Positions 1 to 5,395 of a DNA stretch of 5,395 nt are shown here, one piece after another. Each line of letters opens with the position of its first letter. Position 1 is the first letter of the stretch. Below the pieces are notes generated by a model. It saw only the letters and a program-made list of their open reading frames with translations. It searched no databases and was not told where the DNA came from. The position numbers were made by a program, and so were the translations under genes. The DNA comes from an uncultured Flavobacteriales bacterium (GTDB lineage: Bacteria > Bacteroidota > Bacteroidia > Flavobacteriales > Vicingaceae), in the NCBI GenBank assembly GCA_913052515.1, contig CAJXFJ010000151.1, positions 1-5,395 on the forward strand, written 5' to 3'.

Positions 1-2
1 CA

Positions 3-980
3 AGTGTTCGAAGACTCTTCAATACCTTTAAAATTTGGTTTAGCTTTATTGTCTCCAAAACCTTTAAAATAAATTGGCATTGGGGTACTCCCTTAGCCAT
101 TGCAATAGAACCAACGACTGCATGCAACCTAGGTTGCCCCGAATGCCCAAGTGGCTTAAAACAATTTACTAGAGCCACCGGTAATTTAAAAGAAGAATTT
201 TTTCAAAATGTCATCGACCAGGTGGCTAAAGAAACCTATTACCTCACCTTTTACTTTCAAGGGGAACCCTTTATTAACCCCAAGTTTTTAGACATGGTGG
301 TTTATGCGCATCAAAAAAACATATACACAGCCACCTCTACCAATGCGCACTTTTTAAACGATAAAAGTGCTAAGCGAACGGTGGAATCTGGTTTAGATCG
401 CTTAATCATTTCCATAGATGGCACCACTCAAGAAACGTATGAGAATTATCGAGTAAATGGAAAATTAGAAAAGGTGATTGAAGGCACTAAAAATATCATC
501 AAATGGAAAAAAGCACTAAAGTCGAAAACCCCACATGTAATTTTTCAATTTCTAGTAGTTAAGCCCAATGAACATCAGATTGAAGATGTGTATAAACTGG
601 CTAAAGAATTGGGTGTAAATGAGGTTAAATTAAAAACCGCTCAAGTATATGATTATAAGCATGGTAACCCTCTAATCCCAACAATAGAGAAGTATTCGCG
701 TTATAAGAGTATGCCAGATGGTACTTACAAAATAAAAAACAGCCTCGATCGTCATTGTTGGAAATTGTGGCATTCATGCGTTATAACGTGGGATGGAAGA
801 GTGATTCCTTGTTGCTTTGATAAAGACGCCGATTATAGCATGGGTGAACTTACAAATGAATCCTTCCAAGAAATTTGGAAAGGCGAAACCTACCAACAAT
901 TCCGTAAAACCCTGTTTAAGGGAAGAGAAGAAATTGACATTTGTAAGAACTGTTCTGAAGGCACAAAAGTTTGGGCTTAA
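3..980 (+). CDS. Radical SAM/SPASM domain protein, 5'-partial
   Basis: This is the C-terminal 325 residues of a radical SAM enzyme. The frame is open from the left edge, and no ATG, GTG or TTG occurs in it before the iron-sulfur motif, so the start lies outside the window. The GTG at 222 is not the start: using it would remove the catalytic motif. Numbering from base 3, the SAM-cluster motif CNLGCPEC (CX3CX2C) is at residues 41-48, preceded by IEPTTA. A GEP motif (87-89, SAM-binding type) and SIDG (137-140) follow, as expected of the partial TIM barrel. The C-terminal SPASM-like region has Cys at 252, 259, 270, 271, 314 and 317 around TWDGRVIPCCFD and CKNC, and probably binds an auxiliary 4Fe-4S cluster. 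Family knowledge: SPASM proteins often modify peptides or proteins, but many conserved ones are uncharacterised. No precursor peptide is visible beside it, so the substrate is unknown. The protein is probably cytoplasmic. Confidence 0.93.
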   Translation, partial: SVRRLFNTFKIWFSFIVSKTFKINWHWGTPLAIAIEPTTACNLGCPECPSGLKQFTRATGNLKEEFFQNVIDQVAKETYYLTFYFQGEPFINPKFLDMVVYAHQKNIYTATSTNAHFLNDKSAKRTVESGLDRLIISIDGTTQETYENYRVNGKLEKVIEGTKNIIKWKKALKSKTPHVIFQFLVVKPNEHQIEDVYKLAKELGVNEVKLKTAQVYDYKHGNPLIPTIEKYSRYKSMPDGTYKIKNSLDRHCWKLWHSCVITWDGRVIPCCFDKDADYSMGELTNESFQEIWKGETYQQFRKTLFKGREEIDICKNCSEGTKVWA

Positions 981-984
981 GTAC

Positions 985-1016
985 ATTGAATATAAAAGTA
1001 CTTCAATTCAAATTTG
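985..1016 (+). promoter_or_regulatory. Weak candidate promoter for the DUF748 gene
   Basis: ATTG (985-988), a 20-base gap and CAAATTTG (1009-1016) resemble the Bacteroidota promoter pattern of TTTG and TAnnTTTG, with one mismatch in each element. The predicted RNA start would lie about 30 bases before the ATG at 1052. The -7-like element overlaps a perfect 12-base palindrome, TTCAAATTTGAA (1007-1018). AT-rich spacers produce such matches by chance, and read-through from the radical SAM gene is equally possible. Confidence 0.25.
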
Positions 1017-1051
1017 AAAAAATTGATTGTTGAACATAACACAAATGCATC

Positions 1052-2125
1052 ATGAAAAAAAGTAGCAAGATTATCATAGGAATTGTAGTCATACTTGTGG
1101 CAATAAGAATTGCCTTGCCCTTTATCATTAAAGATTATGTAAACAAAGTGCTACAAGATATTGATGGCTACGAAGGTTCCATCGATGGGGTTGGTTTGAG
1201 TTTGATTCGAGGAGCTTATCAAATTCATGGATTAGAACTCTTTTCAGTAGAAAAAGAAATTAAAACTCCTTTTGTAGCCATAAAAACCATTGACATTTCA
1301 CTAGAATGGAAAGCCTTATTAGATGGAGCTATTGTTGGGGAGATTGTATTGGAAGAGCCGGAATTAAACTTTGCAGCTTCTGCTGATGAAGGAGTTCAAA
1401 CTGGGGAAGAAAATGATTGGACAGAAACCATAACAGACTTATTACCGCTTCAGATTAACCGCTTTGAAATTAAAAATGGTAAAATCTCTTACCTAGATGA
1501 ATTTGTTGAACCAAAAGTGAACCTATACTTCAATGGGTTAAATGCCTTGGCTACCAATTTAAGTAATGCGACTCATAGTGGTGAAAATTTACCTTCTCAC
1601 ATTACTGCCCAAAGTACTTCAATTGGCGATGGAAAATTTAATGCCGAAATGGACATTAATATTCTAAAAGAATTACCAGATTTTGATATGAATATCAGTC
1701 TAGAAAATGTTGATATTCCTGCTTTGAATGATTTTTTTAAAGCTTATGCCAACGTAGATGCAGAAAGTGGTGGCTTTAGTTTTTACACCGAATTGGCCTT
1801 AATTGATGGCGAAATGGAGGGTTACTTTAAACCTTTAACCGATGATTTGCGCATATTGCGTTGGAGACAAGAAGAAGAAAAATTTTGGGGCAAGGCTTGG
1901 GAGGCCTTGGTAGGCTTAGCTGCTAATCTAGTGGAAAACCCGCGTAAAAATCAAATTGGAACCAAAGTACCGATTTCAGGAAAGGTAGAAGATACCAATG
2001 TAGGTACATGGAAAGCCTTGACACGTCTGCTCAAAAACGCCTATTTAAAACCTTTGCAAAGGCAAATTGACCAAAGCATAGAAGTAGATCGAAAAACGAT
2101 TATAAATAAGGAGAATAAAAAGTAA
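1052..2125 (+). CDS. Membrane-anchored DUF748/AsmA-like protein
   Basis: This 357-residue protein has a lysine-rich N-terminus (MKKSSK) and one hydrophobic segment at about residues 7-26, carrying an unusual Arg19. That predicts an inner-membrane anchor with the rest in the periplasm. The body has the features of DUF748 proteins, a branch of the AsmA-like group: an early GVGLSLIRGAYQIHGLEL stretch (46-63), a basal beta segment ending in LEEPELNF (100-107), LPLQINRFEIKNGKISYLD (131-149), and SLENVDIPALNDFFKAY (216-232). The C-terminus (about 270-345) looks helical and basic. AsmA-like proteins are linked to envelope maintenance and lipid transport, but the role of this type is not established and no partner is visible. 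The ATG at 1052 places the signal anchor at the N-terminus; an ATG at 1045 is out of frame and soon stops. It lies 71 bases after the radical SAM gene and ends one base before a strong terminator. The family call rests on recalled sequence pattern only. Confidence 0.8.
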   Translation: MKKSSKIIIGIVVILVAIRIALPFIIKDYVNKVLQDIDGYEGSIDGVGLSLIRGAYQIHGLELFSVEKEIKTPFVAIKTIDISLEWKALLDGAIVGEIVLEEPELNFAASADEGVQTGEENDWTETITDLLPLQINRFEIKNGKISYLDEFVEPKVNLYFNGLNALATNLSNATHSGENLPSHITAQSTSIGDGKFNAEMDINILKELPDFDMNISLENVDIPALNDFFKAYANVDAESGGFSFYTELALIDGEMEGYFKPLTDDLRILRWRQEEEKFWGKAWEALVGLAANLVENPRKNQIGTKVPISGKVEDTNVGTWKALTRLLKNAYLKPLQRQIDQSIEVDRKTIINKENKK

Positions 2126-2158
2126 AAAAAGCCCCGAAACAAAACTTCGGGGCTTTTT
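2126..2158. terminator. Bidirectional intrinsic terminator
   Basis: GCCCCGAA (2131-2138) pairs perfectly with TTCGGGGC (2146-2153) around a 7-base loop. The stem is flanked by AAAAA on the left and TTTTT on the right, so it can extend to 13 pairs and has a U-run on either strand. It begins one base after the plus-strand stop codon (2123-2125) and lies about 57 bases beyond the frr stop on the minus strand. It can therefore end both converging units. Confidence 0.93.
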
Positions 2159-2215
2159 AGTTTATGGATTTCTTTAAATTACTAGATTAAAACATTGGTA
2201 ATTAGTCATTACAAC

Positions 2216-2779
2216 TTACACCTTCATAATGTCTGCTTCTTTCACCTCTAGTACATGGTCTACCTTAGCAGAATATTTGTTTGTCAATTCTTGAATTTCT
2301 TCTTCAATGCCTTTGGCTTGGTCTTCAGATAAGCCGTCTTTCTCCAATTTTTTCACTTCATCGTTGGCATCTTTACGCGCATTTCGGATACTTACCTTGG
2401 CATGCTCCCCTTCTGACTTGGTTTGTTTCACCAAATCTCTTCTGCGTTCTTCTGTAAGCTGCGGGATATTGATTAAAATCATCTCTCCATTGTTCTGAGG
2501 GTTCAGTCCCAAATTGGAGTTAATGATGGCTCTTTCAATTGGCTCAAGGGTCGATTTTTCCCAAGGTTGAACCGTAATGGTTCTTGCATCCATGGTAGAA
2601 AGGTTAGCCACCTGACTAATGGGTGTATTGGCTCCGTAATATTCTACCATTACACCATCAAGCATACTTGGGTTTGCCCTACCGGCTCTAATTTTTGTTA
2701 ATTCCTTATTCAAGTGGTCAATGGCTGCTTGCATCGATTCTTCTGCAGCTTCTAAAATAATATCTATTTCCTCTTCCAT
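2216..2779 (-). CDS. frr: Ribosome recycling factor (RRF)
   Basis: RRF acts with EF-G in the cytoplasm to split the post-termination ribosome into subunits and release mRNA and tRNA for a new round of translation. The 187-residue product matches the usual length of about 185. The family pattern runs throughout: KIRAGRANPSMLDGV (29-43), VEYYGANTPISQVANLS (45-61) and DARTITVQPWEK (64-75) cover the hinge and beta domain II. IPQLTEERRRDLVK (105-118) and VSIRNARKDAND (129-140), with conserved Arg132 and Arg135, belong to the long three-helix bundle. It lies 52 bases downstream of pyrH on the same strand, in the common bacterial order. No good promoter is visible between them, so it is probably co-transcribed with pyrH. 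The leader before the ATG is A-rich without a Shine-Dalgarno sequence. The gene is intact. Confidence 0.98.
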   Translation of the reverse strand: MEEEIDIILEAAEESMQAAIDHLNKELTKIRAGRANPSMLDGVMVEYYGANTPISQVANLSTMDARTITVQPWEKSTLEPIERAIINSNLGLNPQNNGEMILINIPQLTEERRRDLVKQTKSEGEHAKVSIRNARKDANDEVKKLEKDGLSEDQAKGIEEEIQELTNKYSAKVDHVLEVKEADIMKV

Positions 2780-2820
2780 GGTTTTGCTATTTTGAGTGCG
2801 ATGAAATTAAGAAATTAATC

Positions 2821-2839
2821 AGTTTTAGTACTTAAAACT
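2821..2839 (-). repeat. Small inverted repeat at the pyrH stop codon
   Basis: AGTTTTA (2821-2827) and TAAAACT (2833-2839) form a 7-pair, AT-rich stem with a 5-base loop, overlapping the pyrH stop codon (2832-2834). No U-run follows on the minus strand, so it is unlikely to be a terminator. It could stabilise an mRNA end or be chance. Confidence 0.3.
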
Positions 2840-3542
2840 CCACGAGTGTACCCACTTCTTCTTTCCCACAAACTACCTTTTTCAAATTTCCTTTGGTATT
2901 CATATCAAATACCACAATCGGTAATTTGTTTTCATTACACAAGGTAAATGCTGTTAAATCCATCACGTTTAAGCCTTTTTCATAAACTTCAGTGAAAGAA
3001 ATCTTATCGTACTTCACAGCGTTTTCGTTCTTCTCAGGATCTGAATCGTAAATACCATCCACACGAGTTCCTTTTAATATCACATCAGCTTCTACTTCAA
3101 TGGCTCTCAAACTTGCAGCTGTATCTGTTGTAAAATAGGGGTTACCGGTTCCTGCTCCAAAAATAACGACTCTGCCTTTTTCCAAATGCCTAACCGCTTT
3201 TCTTCGAATATAAGGCTCAGCAATTTGCTCCATTTTAATGGCGGTTTGCAAACGGGTATACACATCAATTTCTTCTAAGGCAGACTGCAGAGCCATGCTA
3301 TTAATTACCGTTGCAAGCATGCCCATGTAATCACCTTGAACGCGTTCTATACCACCTTCTGTAGCTTGAATACCTCTAAAGATATTTCCACCTCCTATTA
3401 CAATGGCTACTTCAATTCCTTCGTCAACAATACTCTTGATTTCTTCGGCATATTGATTCAAACGATTGTGATCAATTCCAAATTTTTTTTCACCCATTAG
3501 GGCTTCTCCACTTAGTTTTAGAAGGATTCTTTTGTAACTCAT
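2832..3542 (-). CDS. pyrH: UMP kinase (uridylate kinase)
   Basis: UMP kinase transfers phosphate from ATP to UMP to make UDP, an essential step to UTP, CTP and pyrimidine deoxynucleotides. Bacterial PyrH belongs to the amino-acid kinase fold and forms hexamers, typically inhibited by UTP. At 236 residues it has the usual length. Visible motifs in order: KLSGEALMG (9-17, phosphate-binding Lys9), IGGGNIFRG (49-57), [16 protein letters not shown] (71-86), the UMP-binding [16 protein letters not shown] (128-143) with Asp140, and [13 protein letters not shown] (157-169), the nucleotide-binding segment. The ATG at 3542 gives the standard [12 protein letters not shown] beginning. It lies 109 bases downstream of tsf, separated by a terminator-like hairpin and a promoter-like sequence, and 52 bases upstream of frr. 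No key residue appears to be missing. Confidence 0.98.
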   Translation of the reverse strand: MSYKRILLKLSGEALMGEKKFGIDHNRLNQYAEEIKSIVDEGIEVAIVIGGGNIFRGIQATEGGIERVQGDYMGMLATVINSMALQSALEEIDVYTRLQTAIKMEQIAEPYIRRKAVRHLEKGRVVIFGAGTGNPYFTTDTAASLRAIEVEADVILKGTRVDGIYDSDPEKNENAVKYDKISFTEVYEKGLNVMDLTAFTLCNENKLPIVVFDMNTKGNLKKVVCGKEEVGTLVEF

Positions 3543-3559
3543 ATTGAAAGGGGTTTTTA

Positions 3560-3590
3560 CAAAATTAAGTCAAATTTTAGCTGAAATAAA
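3560..3590 (-). promoter_or_regulatory. Candidate promoter for pyrH-frr
   Basis: Read on the minus strand, TTTA (3590-3587), a 19-base spacer and TAATTTTG (3567-3560) fit the Bacteroidota promoter pattern: the TAnnTTTG element is perfect and the TTTG element has one mismatch. It sits between the hairpin after tsf and the pyrH start, where a promoter would be needed. The predicted RNA start would leave a leader of only about 12 bases, which lowers confidence. Confidence 0.45.
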
Positions 3591-3591
3591 C

Positions 3592-3609
3592 CCATCAAAA
3601 AAATGATGG
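3592..3609 (-). repeat. Second small hairpin after tsf
   Basis: CCATCA (3592-3597) and TGATGG (3604-3609) form a 6-pair stem with a 6-base loop, just downstream of the tsf hairpin on the minus strand. What follows on that strand is only moderately T-rich (GTTTATTTC). It may be a backup terminator, or part of the spacer before the pyrH promoter. Confidence 0.35.
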
Positions 3610-3610
3610 C

Positions 3611-3643
3611 AAAAAAAAGAGAGAATTAAAAAATTCTCTCTTT
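3611..3643 (-). terminator. Intrinsic terminator after tsf
   Basis: On the minus strand AAAGAGAGAATT (3643-3632) pairs perfectly with AATTCTCTCTTT (3627-3616) around a 4-base loop. The right arm's last three T's run into five more (3615-3611), giving a T-run of eight. It starts 8 bases after the tsf stop codon. The stem is AT-rich, so it may terminate only partially and let some transcripts continue into pyrH. Confidence 0.75.
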
Positions 3644-3651
3644 ACAATCAA

Positions 3652-4485
3652 TTAAACCAATGAGCTTCGTTTGAAGTCGCTAACGGTTAATTCTTTATCT
3701 ACAGATTTTAAATACTCTGCAACACTTTTTTTGTTGTCAACAAAATACTGCTGATTCAAAAGTGTATTCTCTTTGTAATACTTCTGTAATTTACCTTGAG
3801 CAATTTTATCAACGATGTTTTCAGGCTTTCCTTCTTTTAAAGCTTGCTCCTTTCCAATCTCCAATTCTCTCGCTTTAATTTCATCGCTTACGCTATCTTC
3901 GTTCAAAGCAACTGGATTCATAGCTGCAATTTGCATTGCTACATTCTTTCCAGCTTCTTCAACACCGTCAGCATCTTTACTCATTGCTACAATCGCAGCT
4001 GTTTTGTAACCTGGGTGATTGTATGCAATTACTTTATCAGAACTTACTGTTGCAATCTCGCCCAAATCAATCTTCTCACCGATTTTTCCTACTTCTTCAG
4101 TAATTTTTTCAGCTACACTTTGATTCGCATCAAACTTCAATGCTTTCAGATCTTCAACAGAACCTGGCTTTTCATTCAATGCAATGTTTAAGATGCTTTT
4201 AGCAACACCAACAAAGTCTTCGTTTTTAGCTACGAAATCTGTTTCACAATTCAACATAATCATAGCAGCATACTTCTGGTCTTCTGTAGTAGCAGCAATA
4301 ACAACACCTTCATTGGCATCACGATCACTTCTCTTTTCAGCTACTTTTTGACCTTTTTTACGAAGAATTTCGATTGCCTTGTCAAAATCACCTTCAGCCT
4401 CAACTAAGGCTTTTTTGCAGTCCATCATGCCTGCACCAGTTTGCTTTCTTAATTTGTTTACTTCAGCAGCAGTTATTTTAGCCAT
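3652..4485 (-). CDS. tsf: Translation elongation factor Ts (EF-Ts)
   Basis: EF-Ts is the guanine-nucleotide exchange factor that recharges EF-Tu by displacing GDP during elongation in the cytoplasm. The 277-residue product has the N-terminal UBA-like domain that contacts EF-Tu (about 1-50, including LRKQTGAGMMDCKKAL at 12-27 and a DKAIEILRKKG segment at 35-45). The signature NCETDFVAKNEDF (79-91), with the TDFVA element that inserts near the EF-Tu nucleotide site, follows, then the core domain with VAMQIAAMNP. The end (QGKLQKYYKENTLLNQQYF) is also typical. The start gives the standard MAKITAAEVNKLRK beginning. It lies 25 bases after the rpsB stop, so the two are surely one transcript. A hairpin with a T-run immediately follows it. 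Confidence 0.98.
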   Translation of the reverse strand: MAKITAAEVNKLRKQTGAGMMDCKKALVEAEGDFDKAIEILRKKGQKVAEKRSDRDANEGVVIAATTEDQKYAAMIMLNCETDFVAKNEDFVGVAKSILNIALNEKPGSVEDLKALKFDANQSVAEKITEEVGKIGEKIDLGEIATVSSDKVIAYNHPGYKTAAIVAMSKDADGVEEAGKNVAMQIAAMNPVALNEDSVSDEIKARELEIGKEQALKEGKPENIVDKIAQGKLQKYYKENTLLNQQYFVDNKKSVAEYLKSVDKELTVSDFKRSSLV

Positions 4486-4510
4486 TGCCGTATAAATTTT
4501 ATAGGTTAAA

Positions 4511-5293
4511 TTATTTTGATTCTTCTTTTTCTGCTACTGCTTCTTTCTTTTCAGCAGTTGCAGCTTGCGACTTTTCTTTTGCCGCTTTGTTCTTGTCTTT
4601 TTCTCCCTGACGCTCATCAAGACCTTCTTTTACTGCGCCACAAACAATAGATAAAAGTTTGTTGATTGAAGCAGCAGCATCATCATTTGCAGGAATTGGG
4701 AAATCAACTTTTGTTGGATCAGAGTTGGTATCAACGATTGCAAAAGTTGGGATATTCAACTTTTTCGCTTCAGCAACTGCAATGTGCTCCTTCATGATAT
4801 CTACTACAAAAAGAGCTGCAGGTAGTCTGCTTAAGTCAGCAATACTTCCTAAATCTCTTTCCAATTTCGCACGCTGACGTGTAATTTGTAATCTTTCTCT
4901 TTTAGAAAGTACGTCAAACGTTCCGTCTTTCATCATATTATCGATAGAAGACATTTTACGAACTGCTTTTCTGATGGTAGCAAAGTTGGTTAACATACCA
5001 CCTGGCCAACGCTCTGTTACGTATGGCATACCAGTTGGCTTTACGTTTTTCTCTACTACTTCTTTTGCTTGCTTCTTTGTAGCTACAAATAAGATTTTCT
5101 TTCCTGACTTCGCGATTTGCTTCATTGCAGCAGCAGCATCGTCAAGCTTAGCAGCTGTTTTGTTCAGGTCAATGATGTGGATTCCATTTTTCTCCATAAA
5201 AATGTATGGAGCCATTTTAGGATGCCACTTTCTTTTTAAATGTCCGAAGTGTACTCCGGCGTCTAATAACTCTTTGTAATCAGTTTTTGCCAT
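4511..5293 (-). CDS. rpsB: 30S ribosomal protein S2
   Basis: S2 (uS2) joins the small subunit late in assembly, on the back of the 30S near S1 and the mRNA exit region. The 260-residue protein has the family landmarks: LLDAGVHFGHLKRKWHPKM (9-27), YIFMEKNGIHIIDLNKT (30-46), RWPGGMLTNF (95-104), a coiled-coil-like helical region (about 105-150), and LPAALFVVDIMKEHIAVAEA (157-176) followed by VDFPIPANDDA (196-206). After about residue 228 comes a charged, low-complexity Lys/Glu/Ala tail to residue 260, probably disordered and lineage-specific. The ATG at 5293 gives the canonical MAKTDYKELL start; two ATGs shortly upstream (first bases 5316 and 5312) are out of frame. The leader is A-rich with no Shine-Dalgarno sequence. 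S2 commonly represses its own rpsB-tsf mRNA in gammaproteobacteria; whether it does so here is unknown. Confidence 0.98.
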   Translation of the reverse strand: MAKTDYKELLDAGVHFGHLKRKWHPKMAPYIFMEKNGIHIIDLNKTAAKLDDAAAAMKQIAKSGKKILFVATKKQAKEVVEKNVKPTGMPYVTERWPGGMLTNFATIRKAVRKMSSIDNMMKDGTFDVLSKRERLQITRQRAKLERDLGSIADLSRLPAALFVVDIMKEHIAVAEAKKLNIPTFAIVDTNSDPTKVDFPIPANDDAAASINKLLSIVCGAVKEGLDERQGEKDKNKAAKEKSQAATAEKKEAVAEKEESK

Positions 5294-5327
5294 TTTGCTT
5301 TTGTGTTTACATTCATATTAAAATAAC

Positions 5328-5364
5328 AATTGCAGAGTAGTGAATAAATTCAGTCTCTGCAATT
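5328..5364 (-). other. Long stem-loop upstream of rpsB
   Basis: AATTGCAGAG (5328-5337) and CTCTGCAATT (5355-5364) are perfect 10-base inverted repeats. The 17-base loop can fold further through TGAA (5341-5344) and TTCA (5349-5352), giving a long hairpin with a small internal bulge. It ends 34 bases before the rpsB ATG. On the minus strand it is followed by GTTATTTTAAT, a broken T-tract, so it may be a weak terminator of an upstream gene, an attenuator, or part of an rpsB mRNA leader. No promoter is visible between it and rpsB, which favours transcription through it. Confidence 0.6.
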
Positions 5365-5377
5365 TTGATACTAAACA

Positions 5378-5389
5378 CACCTTTCGGTG
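5378..5389 (-). other. GAAA-tetraloop mini-hairpin upstream of rpsB
   Basis: On the minus strand CACC, GAAA, GGTG forms a 4-pair stem closed by a GNRA-type tetraloop, 13 bases before the long stem-loop. Such loops are common in structured RNA, but the stem is short and could be chance. The sequence from here to the right edge does not look like the end of a ribosomal protein gene in any minus-strand frame, so an upstream gene such as rpsI is not detectable in the window. Confidence 0.35.
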
Positions 5390-5395
5390 ATGACT

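Noticed and set aside
25..70. Direct repeat CCTTTAAAAT at 25-34 and 61-70
   Set aside because: Both copies lie in the radical SAM coding frame and encode similar Thr-Phe-Lys-Ile runs; it is too short to suggest a mobile or regulatory element.
774..1017. Open frames of 66 and 70 codons overlapping the 3' end of the radical SAM gene
   Set aside because: They lie in other frames of a gene with clear SPASM motifs and show no recognisable domain.
2307..2498. Plus-strand open frame inside frr
   Set aside because: It is antisense to a strongly conserved gene and has no independent coding evidence.
3815..4191. Plus-strand open frames inside tsf
   Set aside because: They are antisense shadows; their composition (Phe, Ser and Cys rich) mirrors the Lys/Glu/Ala-rich tsf codons.
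4659..5279. Plus-strand open frames inside rpsB
   Set aside because: They are antisense to S2 with no start-site or domain support.
5263..5316. A 17-codon upstream reading frame overlapping the rpsB start (ATG at 5316, minus strand)
   Set aside because: It is out of frame with rpsB and has no recognisable features; an ATG followed directly by TAA at 5312 is also meaningless. Chance ATGs are expected in this AT-rich leader.
1..5395. Search for CRISPR arrays, insertion sequences, tRNA genes, toxin-antitoxin pairs or defence genes
   Set aside because: No spaced repeats, transposase motifs, cloverleaf-like segments or small paired genes were seen. Nearly all sequence is accounted for by the six genes and short spacers.

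Overview
The window looks like chromosomal housekeeping DNA from a member of the Bacteroidota, probably a flavobacterium-like lineage. Evidence: AT-rich DNA, no Shine-Dalgarno sequence ahead of any start codon (A-rich leaders instead), candidate promoters resembling the Bacteroidota pattern (TTTG, about 19-20 bases, TAnnTTTG), and protein sequences that read as Bacteroidota forms of S2, EF-Ts, UMP kinase and ribosome recycling factor. The lineage below phylum is inference.

Left part, + strand (1-2158): the 3' end of a radical SAM/SPASM protein whose frame is open to the left edge. Its cluster-binding CX3CX2C motif lies upstream of the first usable in-window start codon, so the gene must be called as 5'-partial. 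After a 71-base spacer comes a membrane-anchored DUF748/AsmA-like protein. It ends at a strong hairpin terminator with A and T tracts on opposite sides, which can serve both converging transcription units.

Right part, - strand (2216-5395): the conserved translation cluster, read right to left as rpsB (ribosomal protein S2), tsf (EF-Ts), pyrH (UMP kinase) and frr (ribosome recycling factor). rpsB and tsf are 25 bases apart and surely co-transcribed. A hairpin with a T-run follows tsf, and a promoter-like sequence precedes pyrH, so pyrH-frr may form a second, partly independent unit. The region upstream of rpsB holds a long stem-loop and a small GAAA-tetraloop hairpin, which could be a terminator of an upstream gene or a regulatory rpsB leader.

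The minus-strand genes cover ribosome assembly (S2), elongation (EF-Ts), recycling (RRF) and pyrimidine nucleotide supply (UMP kinase). The two plus-strand genes have no obvious functional link to them. I see no mobile element, CRISPR array, tRNA or rRNA, and no clear novel system. The most open questions are the function of the radical SAM protein and the structured region before rpsB.
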